From Diphasiastrum complanatum (lineage: Eukaryota > Streptophyta > Lycopodiopsida > Lycopodiales > Lycopodiaceae), in the NCBI GenBank assembly GCA_029204225.1, contig CM055092.1:73878857-73942856 (forward strand): a DNA stretch of 64,000 nucleotides. The letters are read 5' to 3'. Shown piece by piece: positions 12,651-24,103 of this stretch. How positions within the stretch are numbered: the stretch's first letter is position 1; the number at the start of each line of letters is the position of its first letter. Below the pieces are notes generated by a model. It had not been told where the DNA came from. It did not search any database and saw only the letters and a list, made by a program, of their open reading frames with translations. The position numbers were made by a program, and so were the translations under genes.

Positions 12651-13279
12651 GTACAAAAGATCTTAGATTGAATGTTCACCCAAAAATCTTCTTGTAAACA
12701 AAGTACCCACTTGTGAAATGACTCTATAAATTGATTTTGTGAACCTCAAGAAAATAGATTTTAACACATAAAGATACTAGAAAGTGTGAGATTTCTCACA
12801 TGTGGGAATGCTTTAAAGTGTGAATATGATCTCCTAAGCAAAGCTTATGCACTTTAGATCTTCTATTGATTGAAATCCAAGATGAATTGATGAAATTTAA
12901 GGCAAAGAGGCAATATTACATGCATACATTCATAACCAAAGTAGTTTCACACATGTGGAAACATGTACTACTGAAAACAAAATCCCAATAAGCTCCTCTC
13001 CTCGGGTAGAGAGAGAAACCACCACTTTGGTGAAGGGTAGAGAGAGAAATACACTCAAAATTGATGAATCTCCAAATTGACTCAAAAACTCACATTATAC
13101 TATGATAGAAAATCAATGTACATATAGAACTCGTGGAGATCCAAGCTTCAATCCTATTGGACCCCTTTTCTAAGACCTCTAAGATCCTATTGGATGAGTG
13201 ACTTCACATCCTTTGATTTTGATTGGGCCCTTCTACCAATTTTCTCACTTGTGATTGGACCCTTTAACTTTTGCCACCA

Positions 13280-13583
13280 CATAGGGTGCATCACTCATCA
13301 AACCTAAACTAGACATGCGTAAGCAACCTAACTAGCTCGAGTTACATCACAATTTAATTTTGGCCTAATCATGACAAAACATGTGTACTTGACCATTGAC
13401 CTCTAAAGCCAAAATTGGCCCTATCAAAGACACCAAGGATACAAAATCTTTATGATACCCCTAAAGTCAACATGACTAAAGTATTTTTTCTTTTTCTACA
13501 TGTGGGAAAATGCTCCACACATGTGATATTTTCTCACAAACTAAAAGCACAAAAAATATCCAAGATAGATTTTGACAATTTTT
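13280..13583. repeat. Repeat A, left copy
   Basis: About 304 bp matching 18260-18575 in the same orientation. It includes palindromic CACATGTG motifs around a ctccaca core. Part of a dispersed LTR-like family; an inverted piece also occurs at 31800-32045. Confidence 0.8.
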
Positions 13584-13807
13584 CACACTCCTCAAAAACT
13601 AGCTTGGTAGGATCAAGGAGTTTTTGAAACTGAGTGGATCCTTTGGTATGCATATGAAGTAAAAAACCAGCAAAAGGATCCATCATATCAGCACCCTCAC
13701 CATTACAATGATAAGATTTATTTGGTAGAAATCATTTGCCAACATCTTTGAAGAGCATTCCGCCAATTTGCCACTATATCCATGTGCTTCCTCCATGCTT
13801 GAGGGAT

Positions 13808-14391
13808 CTAGACACAAAAAAGTTGATCTAGATTGGCAATTTGACAAACAACAAGCATTAAAAATCAAAAGACTTGATCAACACTGAAATCCGAGCCCAC
13901 ACGTGTGTACTACAAGCTGTAGTACGGCCTTCAACCTGAGAAACAAGTAGAAATTGATTTGGTTTCATTTGGATCACAAAAACTCAATGTACATAGTGAA
14001 CTAGCTTGAGATTGCCAATGAGCTCCAAAAATTTTCTATCTTCTCACTATGGAAGCTTGGAATACATAGCAAATTCGACTTCCTTCTTGAAGTTAGGTGG
14101 ATTTCCAGCATGTAATAAGGAAGTTAACTCACCCTTCTTGCCCTAAAATGAAACCCTAGCCTAGATCCTAGAGTTATGCTTGGTAGGTAGCTAGTTGGTC
14201 AAATTTTCACCTTAAACTTAGGTGTAGGTCCTATAAAGTAGGGATGACCACCAAATAGACATGACCAACTCTCTTGACTTGACCTAACCTACATTAGGAT
14301 GGTTTTCCCATGTGGCATCATGGCCTCACATGTGTGGGACCCACTTGTGTACACAATTTACACTATTCTACATGGTTTTTGATCAAGCTAG
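13808..14391. repeat. Repeat B, left copy
   Basis: 584 bp matching 17676-18259 with only a few differences, offset 3868 bases. The pair brackets the 704-codon gag-protease frame and is likely LTR-derived. On the left the order is A then B, with 220 bp between; on the right it is B directly followed by A. Confidence 0.85.
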
Positions 14392-14626
14392 ATTTGCCAA
14401 TTTTTGGCAATTCTTCACACTCCTCAAATTTAGCTTGATCTATCTACAACTCTCTTGATAGATAAATGAATGCTTTTAGAAGTGTCTAAAAAATCCAGTT
14501 ACAAACACGGAACTTTTGAGACTCCAATAGAGAATGATGTCCATGAAGGAACTTTCACCACCTCTTAGAGGATCCCTTACAGGTTGTTCCATAAATGTGT
14601 CTATATACATGTAGCACACTTCAAAA

Positions 14627-16741
14627 CTAAACATCATGCCAAGCCATGGATTCCAAGGCACTTTGTGCACTTGAAGATACATCAATTAAAATATTAAGTG
14701 CATAAATAATGTTGCCAAAGACAACTTGCCTTGCTTGATCCATATGATTGAGCCTTGATGGCTCCATCTTGATACTCAAGATTCTTCTTGGAGTCCTCGG
14801 GTCTTGAGCTTGATCCTCCACTTGACTTGACTCCAAAACATCAATGAATTGAATAGGGTGTTGATCCAAAGGTGCTTCTTCAAGTTTACAAATCTTCCAC
14901 TCTTGAAAGATCACATTTCCACCACTGACAAATTCTTTGGTTAAAAACAAGTAGATTCTACAATCTCTACTTGAAGAGCAAAACACTACCATTATTCCTA
15001 TCATTGAAATAGGATAATCTTTGGTCCTTACATTGGAATGATCATGCACAAAGCATGTGGACACAAAGATTTCCAAAGCAAATGATGTTTCATCTTTTAT
15101 GACTCTATTCAAACTATTACAAAAATAGTTATCCAATGAAATTGCTTTATCAACAACAAATGTAGATTTCAAAGCATCCCATTTCATTGTCTTGTCATAC
15201 AAAGTAATAAACACCATGGATCTTAAAGATAAGAAACAAGTCACCTCATGTCTACTACTACTTTCCAAAAAGTATTCAAAGATAGTAGACTCTCCAATGC
15301 TCACCACCCTTGCAAGATGCACACTTGAATGGACAATTTGCATGCAATTTGATGACTCGGCCATTGTCATTGAGGACTCCCTTGGAACTCTCATGCTTTG
15401 AGGCTGATCCTCAAGATCTTCCTCCTTTTGATGATCCTCCTCAATGCAAGCAAGATCACACTTTGCCAAGATCTCCTCTTGAGTGATCTCCTCCTTTGCC
15501 AAGCTCATTCTTTCAAAAGCAACACTAGCTTCCAACTTAAAAAATCTTCCATGTTTAAATCCCTTTGCAATGCAAACATCATTCTTCAAGATGAAGCAAA
15601 CACCATGATTAAAGTGGACATCCAAACCACTTTCTAAGAGTAGACCAACACTAAGCATATTCTTGGTGATTGATGGTACATAAAGGACATTTTCTAGATC
15701 CATGCATTTTGAGGATTCTAGACACAAAGAGATGGTGCCAACACTATCTATCCTACACTCTTCATCATTTGCAGTAAAGACAAACTTTTTAGCATCATTG
15801 AATGAGTGTAAGGTTGAGAAAAAGTCCTTTTCAAAAGACATATGGGAGCTAGCCCCACTGTCGATCCACCAATTGTCTCTTGAATTGCTATTGCTTGTTG
15901 GTGAGGATGTAGATGCCATCAAGAATACATCTACTTTATCCTCCTCCTCCTCCTTTGTAAGGTTCCCTTGTTTGTCCTCCTCCACTTGTGCTCTTAGCCA
16001 CTTGTAGCATTCAGATGCATAATGCCCCTTCTTTCCACAAAAGAAGCATTTTTGCTTTGAGTTGTCCTTTGAGCTTGATGCATCATCCTCTTCTTTGGCC
16101 TCCTTTGGATGCTTCTTCTTTCCATTGGTCTTCTTTTTGCCCTTGAATGAGAAATTGGCTTTCTCATCACCATCCTGCAAAGACAAGAAACTCATCCTAG
16201 ATTTTGCATGGAGCATCCTACACTCTTCAGCCACTAATACACTGTGAAGTTTTTCTATAGTTGGCAAAGTGTCTTGGATGGCAAAACTTTGGACCAAAAT
16301 TGCAAAGTCATCTCCTAGACCATTAAGAACAATTTGTACAAGCTCTCCATCATGAATCTTCTCTCCAATGGAAGCCAACTCCCTATTTAGAGACTTGATT
16401 CTAAGTACATAATCCTGTGCACTCTCCTCACTTCTCTTCATGCTTTGCAAAATCTGATTTCTAAGCATGAGTACTCTTGAAATGTTACTAGATTCATAGA
16501 TTGATTTTAAAAACTCCCAAGCCTCTTTAGCACTAGTACATGCTGATACTTCTCTCAACAAATCATTGCTCACATTCATCTTCACACAATGAAGTGCAAG
16601 CCTAGATCTCTTCTTGTATCTAGCTAACTCTTGTGCACCTAGAGGTTCATCTTCATCTTCAATCAAGAACTCATGAAGGTCTTGGAGCACCAAGAGTGAC
16701 TCCATCCTAACCTTCCAAATAGCATAATTTGTAGAATTCAA
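14627..16741 (-). CDS. Copia-type gag-protease, uninterrupted 704-residue frame
   Basis: A long open minus-strand frame. Residues 1-170 match the UBN2/gag type (LYxSS..KAWEFL-like helices and LQILQSMKRSEE-type text). A CCHC knuckle CFFCGKKGHYASEC lies at 232-245, and the protease motif WWIDSGASSHM (Asp294) is intact. After the protease the frame stays open for about 400 residues but contains only faint, scrambled echoes of integrase and the post-integrase linker (CFVHDHS, FVSGGNVIFQE). There is no integrase DDE, RT or RNase H. It may act as a non-autonomous element supplying Gag. The start is the ATG at 16741; the frame ends WHDV. A minus-strand PBS at 17574-17586 and LTR-like repeats flank it. 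Alternatively it is simply a very recent deletion derivative. Confidence 0.85.
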   Translation of the reverse strand: MNSTNYAIWKVRMESLLVLQDLHEFLIEDEDEPLGAQELARYKKRSRLALHCVKMNVSNDLLREVSACTSAKEAWEFLKSIYESSNISRVLMLRNQILQSMKRSEESAQDYVLRIKSLNRELASIGEKIHDGELVQIVLNGLGDDFAILVQSFAIQDTLPTIEKLHSVLVAEECRMLHAKSRMSFLSLQDGDEKANFSFKGKKKTNGKKKHPKEAKEEDDASSSKDNSKQKCFFCGKKGHYASECYKWLRAQVEEDKQGNLTKEEEEDKVDVFLMASTSSPTSNSNSRDNWWIDSGASSHMSFEKDFFSTLHSFNDAKKFVFTANDEECRIDSVGTISLCLESSKCMDLENVLYVPSITKNMLSVGLLLESGLDVHFNHGVCFILKNDVCIAKGFKHGRFFKLEASVAFERMSLAKEEITQEEILAKCDLACIEEDHQKEEDLEDQPQSMRVPRESSMTMAESSNCMQIVHSSVHLARVVSIGESTIFEYFLESSSRHEVTCFLSLRSMVFITLYDKTMKWDALKSTFVVDKAISLDNYFCNSLNRVIKDETSFALEIFVSTCFVHDHSNVRTKDYPISMIGIMVVFCSSSRDCRIYLFLTKEFVSGGNVIFQEWKICKLEEAPLDQHPIQFIDVLESSQVEDQAQDPRTPRRILSIKMEPSRLNHMDQARQVVFGNIIYALNILIDVSSSAQSALESMAWHDV

Positions 16742-16814
16742 TCTCTCACTAGCTTCTAGAAGTTATGCTCCAACAGATCCCATCTTACTAGTGACTTCTA
16801 CAACAAAGAAATAG

Positions 16815-17160
16815 ATTTGATTGACTTGAAACTCACAAAGGTCTCACACTTGTAGTGTTTCACTCAAATTTGATTTCTAATCCAACAAATGGACTTATAA
16901 TCACAGTTCTATCACTCCCTCACAAAGCTGGAATGAAGATAAGATGAAGTGAAAACTACTTTCAAACAAATCTTGCCAAGAAATGGATTTGATTGTCTCT
17001 AGAAACTCACTAAGGTCTTCTCTTATAGTTTTTCACTCAAATTAGATTTCTAATCCAACAAATGGACTTATAATCTCAGTTCTAGCACTCCCTCACAAAG
17101 TTGGAATGAAGATAAGATGATGTGAAATCTACTTACAATCAAATCTTGCCAATTTTGGCT
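16815..17160 (-). repeat. Tandem duplication in the 5' leader
   Basis: Two about 173-bp units sharing gatttctaatccaacaaatg and ctccctcacaaag(c/t)tggaatg, lying between the PBS and the gag start on the minus strand. Confidence 0.8.
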
Positions 17161-17573
17161 ATTTTTGGACAAAAAAATGACTTAATCTCTTTCTTCCTTC
17201 TTGGTGTACTTTCAAGACCTGTTTTTAACCTTAAAAGGACTTGAACTCAGCCTAGATTAATTAGATTCCATGAAACAAATTCAAATCTAATCAATGGCAA
17301 ATGATCTTGGTAGATTACCCAAGATCTCCACCAAAAATTACACCAACAGCTCACAAATTGAATTTTTTTGGATAAAATGAATACCATGCATTAAATGCAG
17401 GTTCAGAGGTTCCCACACATGTGGATAGTATGGATTTGGACCCCTACCAAGTTTGGGATCAAATCTCCTCACCAAAATCAAGATTCTAGCTTGCCCTCTC
17501 AATACTAGCTTTTAGCACCAAAACTTGCTAAAAATGGATTTGCATTAGATCAATGGCTTATGCTCTTGTACTT

Positions 17574-17586
17574 GGCTCTAATACCA
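17574..17586 (-). other. Copia-type primer-binding site
   Basis: The reverse complement reads TGGTATTAGAGCC, the plant Copia PBS with one change. It abuts tgtgaaagtactg (from 17587) on its upstream side, giving an LTR edge TG/CA. It fits the 704-residue gag-protease element. Confidence 0.75.
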
Positions 17587-18590
17587 TGTGAAAGTACTGT
17601 ACTTTAGGACCATAAATGGATCTACAAAAGATCCACAAGAGTGATTGGATGTTTGCTTAACAATCTATCAAAAACCTAGACACAAAAAAGTTGATCTAGA
17701 TTGGCAATTTGACAAACAACGAGCATTAACAATCAAAAGACTTGATCAACATTGAAATCCGAGCCCACACGTGTGTAATACAGGCTGTAATACGGCCTTC
17801 AACCTGAGAAACAAGTAGAAATTGATTTGGTTTCATTTGGATCACAAAAACTCAATGTACATAGTGAACTAGCTTGAGATTGCCAATGAGCTCCAAAAAT
17901 TTTCTATCTTCTCACTATGGGAGCTTGGAATACATAGCAAATTCGACTTCCTTCTTTAAGTTAGGTGGATTTCCAGCATGTAATAAGGAAGTTAACTCAC
18001 CCTTCTTGCCCTAAAATGAAACCCTAGTCTAGATTCTAGAGTTATGCTTGGTAGGTAGCTAGTTGGTCAAATTTTCACCTTAAACTTAGGTGTAGGTCCT
18101 ATAAAGTAGGGATGACCACCAAATAGACATGACCAACTCTCTTGACTTGACCTAACCTACATTAGGATGGTTTTCCCATGTGGCATCATGGCCTCACATG
18201 TGCGGGACCCACTTGTGTACACAATTTACACTATTCTACATGGTTTTTGATCAAGCTAGCATAGGGTACATCACTCATCAAACCTAAACTTGACATGTGA
18301 TAGCAACCTAACTAGCTCGAGTTATATCACAATTGAATTTTGGCCTAATCATGACAAAACATGTGTACTTGACCATTTGACCTCTAAAGCCAAAATTGAC
18401 CCTATCAAAGTTCTACACCAAGATGCTTGATACAAAATCTTTATGATACCCCTAAAGTCAACATGACTAAAATTTTTACTTTTTCTACATGTGGAAACAT
18501 GCTCCACACATGTGATATTTTCTTTCAAACTAAAAGTACAAAAAATATCCAAGATAGATTTTGACAATTTTCACAAAAAGTTCTAGATTG
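17587..18590 (-). mobile_element. Probable 5' LTR region of the gag-protease element
   Basis: Starts tgtgaaagtac next to the PBS and contains repeats B (17676-18259) and A (18260-18575) back to back. A related start sequence, tgtgaaagtacaatac, opens the fragment at 31622. The outer end is not defined. Confidence 0.6.
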
Positions 18591-19388
18591 CAAATCTTGG
18601 AATCAATCTTCACCAAAATCTAGCACCTTGGAAAATGGACCTTGCCTAGATCACAAAGATTATAGTTCACAAGAATTGAATCAAAACACAAAAAGAATCA
18701 TATTCAAACACCCCTATTGGACTCACTCAGATACAACGACTCTAACCATAAGATTTGGATTGGATTTGATAAGTTTTGATGCCAATCTATGTCCTAGTTT
18801 TCCACAATCTTGATTAGCTTGACCAATTTGAAAAATTGACATCTGGAGATTCACCAAGATCTCAACCAAGATTGTACAGTCAAATATGAACCCCTCCCTA
18901 TTCTAGACACTCACTGGGATCACAACTTGACCCTCACACTCTCACAAAGAAAGCTTGACTAGAATCAATTTGAGCTTCATACAATCATAAGTCAATTCTA
19001 CACACAAAAATTGAAAATTTTGACCCCTACAAGCAATACAGGATCTATCCTCATCTCCACATTTTTCTCTTTGATTAGACCTAAAAAACACTTTTTAGAC
19101 ACCAGAAACTTACATTAAAACATTATATTTGATGATCCAATCTCAAATCTACCCATAGATTTGAAATCCTTCTAGATTTTTCTACACCTAGTGCAAAAAA
19201 TAACATCAAAATCTACAAAATGCTAATTTGAGATCAACTCAAAGAAATGGCCTCCTCTTTCGGCTCATCTCAAATTTCCAATGCTACCACTTTTTAGAAG
19301 CTTGCCCCTACAAAAGTAGTTCTTTTACCTCAAAACTTACTAATTTTGGACTCAAATCTTGATCAAACTCTCATCATGTTGTACTTGG

Positions 19389-19401
19389 CTCTAATACCAT
19401 G
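19389..19401 (-). other. Second Copia-type primer-binding site
   Basis: Again ggctctaataccatgtgaaag on the plus strand, i.e. TGGTATTAGAGCC on the minus strand against an LTR start tgtgaaagaaag. The LTR similarity ends after about 25 bases, so this is a truncated relative of the neighbouring element. Confidence 0.6.
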
Positions 19402-19402
19402 T

Positions 19403-20966
19403 GAAAGAAAGTACAATTAGGACGTGTGTTCCCAACATCCCCTTAGAACAAAAGTAGGCCTCAATCCTGCTATACCATGCATGTGGTGCCTGCTTGAGAA
19501 TGGCCATCCAATCAATTGCACCTCTTGAAAATAGCTAGGATCTAGAAAAATGCATTCTAGCTTTGACAAACTTGACTATTTGCTTACCGAGGAGAACCAT
19601 CATAATTTCTCTAAATAAGGGCATAGTTGATACACATGGGGAAGGCAATATTGGGCCTACACTATCACTTCCAGTTAGTCATGTAGGTGGTGTCCCTTGG
19701 AACATTCTCCTTTGGGGTCCTTGATGACCCACTTGTTGGCAATTGGGATTTGTTATTTTGCCATTCAATTGAATGCTCTACATTGTGTTCTTGAGGCTTG
19801 CTTCTTGATTGGTCAATCAGCATACGCACACTAATCAAAGAATCATAACCTTGTGAGCATTTTCTTGGAGGTGCTCATTTTTGTTGTAATGTTTCATTAG
19901 AGGAGTTCCAAATCCAAAAAAAAACCCTGTAAGGATTGTCACGTAGGCTACCCAACTTTACAACTTGGGCAGCCAAGTATAATAAAACTAAAAAAAACTC
20001 CTTGAATTGATCTCATATTCTTCTTATTAAAGTTGTCTTTGGGTTTATTAATCTGTACTTGCTACAGTGTTGGTGAGAGCAAAGCTCTTCTTTGGAGCCA
20101 CATGAGTTTAGGTGTGAGGAGCTTAAAGAAGTCATTTGATGAACCACTTCAAAAAACATGATTGACTCATTCCTTAACAACTTCTTAGGTGATTCAAGTA
20201 GTAGCCAAGTGAAGGTTGGCTTACAATTGATTTGAAGGAAAATGTAATTGACTCATCATTCCTAAACCACCCCTCATGAGGCTAACTAGTCCAAGTTTTG
20301 GAACAATGATGGCTTAGTAGGTCCATACATTTGACTATAAATATTTATTGACACTCAAGACTACGATCGACTAAAACATGACAACTTTTAGTTGTCAACT
20401 AGTAATGCTAATACAAAATATAAATAGATTATGTTAGAAAATGTAAAAATAGTAAATTAAAAAGGTTGGTTATGGTTCCTATGTGCCTTGGCCTCATCAA
20501 AATCTATCTTGTATGTAGGATTTCAAATCATTTCTAAAAAATGAATAAATAAGTTTCATGATGATCTATTGTGCATGTTCTTATCACCTTTTCACAATTT
20601 TCACGTGTCATTATTTCATACACACAAGTTTATCCGAGTATTTTTGGTAATAAGAATATTATAAATGTGAGTTCAAACATAAAGTAGCAATACTAGAAAT
20701 CTTAATGAATAGAACATTATGTCGAATGGTGAAGAATTTTTGCAAATCCAACTGATGTTTAGTTGTATGAAAAGGTGCAACATGATGAATTTGTTGTTGC
20801 TCAAAGAATGTAAATTGTGTTAATTCTATACAATCATTTTCTTGTGATACTTTGAACATATTTATACGACATATTTTATGTGCATTTACATTTACCTTTG
20901 CAACATTGCAAAAATGTTAAGCGAAAGAAATTAGATCCAACTAGAATCTAGTTGAAATATAGAACT
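19403..20966. other. No recognisable gene
   Basis: AT-rich sequence without family motifs on either strand. Confidence 0.5.
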
Positions 20967-21039
20967 TGGAGATGCCGGGTATCGATCCCGGTACTTCTCG
21001 CATGCAAAGCGAGCGCTCTTCCATTTGAGCTACACCCCC
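20967..21039 (-). tRNA. tRNA-Ala (anticodon UGC)
   Basis: The 73-nt minus-strand sequence folds as a cloverleaf. The acceptor GGGGGTG pairs with CATCTCC (two G-U pairs), the D arm is GCTC/GAGC, and the anticodon stem CTCGC/GCGAG encloses the loop TTTGCAT. The T stem is CCGGG/CCCGG with loop ATCGATA, and the discriminator is A. The internal promoter boxes are intact and no intron is present. It closely resembles nuclear plant tRNA-Ala. There is a T-run a short distance downstream on the minus strand in AT-rich sequence. Confidence 0.93.
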
Positions 21040-23883
21040 TTTCATGTTACACAAATTGAATGTCAAAATTATAATAGATTAAACTTCAAGACTTGAAAAG
21101 AATTAGTGCTATCTATCTCATCTCCCTTTCCAAGGTATGGAGTTTTACTCCTACCAAATTCATATGTAGATTTTTAAATTCAAGAGCTAATGGATGATCT
21201 CAATTTTGTTATTCATGTGTGAATGTTGTTCCTTGTGTTTTTTTTTTCAATGCCAATGAATCAAATATAAGATAACATTCTCTCTGATAACGATTTAATG
21301 CCGATAAAGTTATTTGACTCCATTATTCTGGCCTTTTAAATTATCATTCACTATTTTTTGATTGTTTGTGGGCGTTGGAAGTATTTTTAGTACAATGTTC
21401 CTAGTCCATTATCTTCAAAGTAAACATATCCAAATGATCTAGCTCTCATGTGGATGTTAAATATGTTATCCTTCAATTGAATTTTTTGTAGATTTTCTAG
21501 AATAATTCTCTTTTTTGTAATAAGTGCAGTAAATTTTGCAAACATGATTTTTCTAAAGAGCTTTTTTTTTTCAGTTTGTATTTTGGTGAAAAAGGACAGA
21601 TAAGAGTTTAAAACTAGCTTGAAGATGTATTTAGCACTAAATTTGTGAACATGTACGTGAAGTATATTGAGATTTATATAGATGAAACTCATGTTTGACT
21701 TCATAATAGAGGTCATTTCAATTTCTCATTCAAGTGCGTATATTTGGTTGAGGGTGGGGGAAACACAATTCTAGTACCCTAGAAGTTGAAGGAGAACAAT
21801 GAATCAATGAAACTCAAGTTGATACAAGGAGATTACAAACTCTTGTTTATAATGTCGAATGTCTAGTCATCACATTGCAACCTGTCATGTCTCGTTGAGA
21901 CTCCTTGCTCACTTTTAAAGAAGAAATTTTGACATACCTCAAATCGAGAGAGGTAGAACAACCGAACAGATGATGTAATTTATGAAATGGAAGGACAAGA
22001 GAAAGGAGGATCAAAGGGAGCATGTTAAATGGTGAGTGCTAAGAACAAGAGACAACTCCAAGTTGACACAAAGAATGAAAAAAATGTTAGGGTAAAAAAT
22101 AATATTGACTAACCCCTACTCGAGCAATAATTTGCTCCCCTCTATATGATTCCCAACGGTCACTACACCCAACTCCAAATGAGTGTAACAAATAAATCCA
22201 AGAAAAAACTACTTAGAGCACATTACTTAGAGTGAACTTTCCTTAGATAAAGATGAATATTACTATATATACAAACATAGTAGACAATGAAGAGAAAATA
22301 AGGATGCGATGACTTGCTCGACCTAGATACATGTTGAAAAGTTCGCACAAATTGATCAAGGCTATGCTTGACCAGCATTATGACAAACAGCATAGCAAAA
22401 AACGTGAGTTTTCCCCAACAAACAAACAAGAACACAATGATCTTACTAGAAAGCAACACGCTGAAGTAAGAAAAAGGGTACCTACCCCTCGGGACCAAGT
22501 TTTTCGTGTATGTATTCATTATATTGAACACAACTTTTAAGTCATGAACAACGTGAATTGGCAATCTTGCAACCTTTGATGAATGAGAAGGAGCTTCTAA
22601 GTAATTCTTGGTCATTTGGTCTACTTAGGCAAGTCCAAGTTCGGATTATAACATTGTATGAGCATAGTCATGTATATGTTTGTTACTATGGCTATATGTA
22701 TACTTGTATTGATCTTAAAGTTAAAAAGAAAAGAATGAAATATATTGATTGCTCCACGTGTTAGACTTTGCAGCAACCTACATGCAACCACCTCTTGATT
22801 AATCTAATTATGTAGACTATTATAGCCAATTTTCAATTGTGAGTAAAGAAAGTCCTCCCACCATCACTTAGTTTGAATCCTTCAATCTTCAATCTTCAAT
22901 CAAACTACTCTTGCCATAGCCTTAGTCAAATCATGAATTCAATCTCAAACTAGCATTGCTAGTTGTATCAAGCTTCTTTTCCTCATTGCATTATCTAAGG
23001 TATGTTATAGCAAATTGATTTGAGATCAATTAAGGTGAAAACTAGGATGGTAACATGATATCACTCACATATGCATCTTGGAAGGTATGGTAATATTACA
23101 TGGTGAGAGTCTCATCAATGATGTGTATATGATACATGAACATACGGCAAGCAAAACAACCTCTTTACCTCAAACCATTTTGACACTTTCAAGGCCTACT
23201 CAGTTATGTTTATAATTGCATCAAATCCCCTATCTACATTATTTAGAAATCCAAACGGTGCATCGTGATCCTTTGATTGAGTTAAGATCAAGACCTTGCA
23301 TGAAAGGATTAGCATGAAATTGGTATTTTCTTATTTATAAGTTTCACGTGATCTCTAGCTTTCATCCTCCATAGAGAGAAATCTTGTGAAACGTTAACAA
23401 GGAGTTAGTTGTCAATAGCCAACTTGTGCAACTGTCCACAAAGACCAGCACCAAAGACGAGCTCGACTTTAAATTATCATGACAAGTAGTCTTCCATACT
23501 TTAGATTAACATCTACAAGACAACGCAGTGTCTATCTTTGGTCTGATCCAGCTGCAGATTATAACGTTGACTCTATCCTCTGGAACACTTACCATGCCCT
23601 GTAAAGTTACTTGAGCCTGAGAACAAAAAACAAAAATCCACAATACAGATTGGCACAGATTCAACAACATATTTCCAACAAATCGTGATGCTTTCTTTGG
23701 CTTATTGGTTTAATTCTGGATTTTAATCTAAATTATAGTGTCTAAAATTGTCAAAGTTTCAAAACTTCCTCTTCCTATTTCTACTTTGTTTTCTAAAAGT
23801 TCAACAAATTAGTGGTTTTGTGAATTGTTTGCAAGAGCTCCATTCAACTTTGGAATAAATTTTTGGATTGATTCAAATTATGA
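21040..23883. other. No recognisable gene
   Basis: AT-rich intergenic sequence. Frames of up to 130 codons occur on the minus strand (22223-22615) but show no motif or composition that supports coding. Confidence 0.5.
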
Positions 23884-24103
23884 GAAAGTATGGTCAATAC
23901 AGAATCTTTTATCATGTTGTTACGTCTTAAAATGCTCCACTAGTTTATGTGATTGATTGTCCAACAATTAAAGAGATGCATGAGGGTGCCACCAGGCTCT
24001 CGGTGTTCCTTTCCTTGCATTTGACAAAAAATTACGACAAATGCTTGTCTGTAGATAACTCAGCTTCCTTCATATGTGTATTAGTCTGCAATTAACTGGA
24101 GAG
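23884..24103 (+). repeat. Repeat R1 (left half of the split duplication)
   Basis: About 220 bp matching 27870-28087 at roughly 90% by eye, from aagtatggtc to ctgcaattaact(g/a)gagag. It ends abruptly where the hAT-bearing DNA begins. Confidence 0.88.

Noticed and set aside
22223-22615. 130-codon minus-strand frame as a gene
   Set aside because: Hydrophobic low-complexity text without family motifs in AT-rich DNA.
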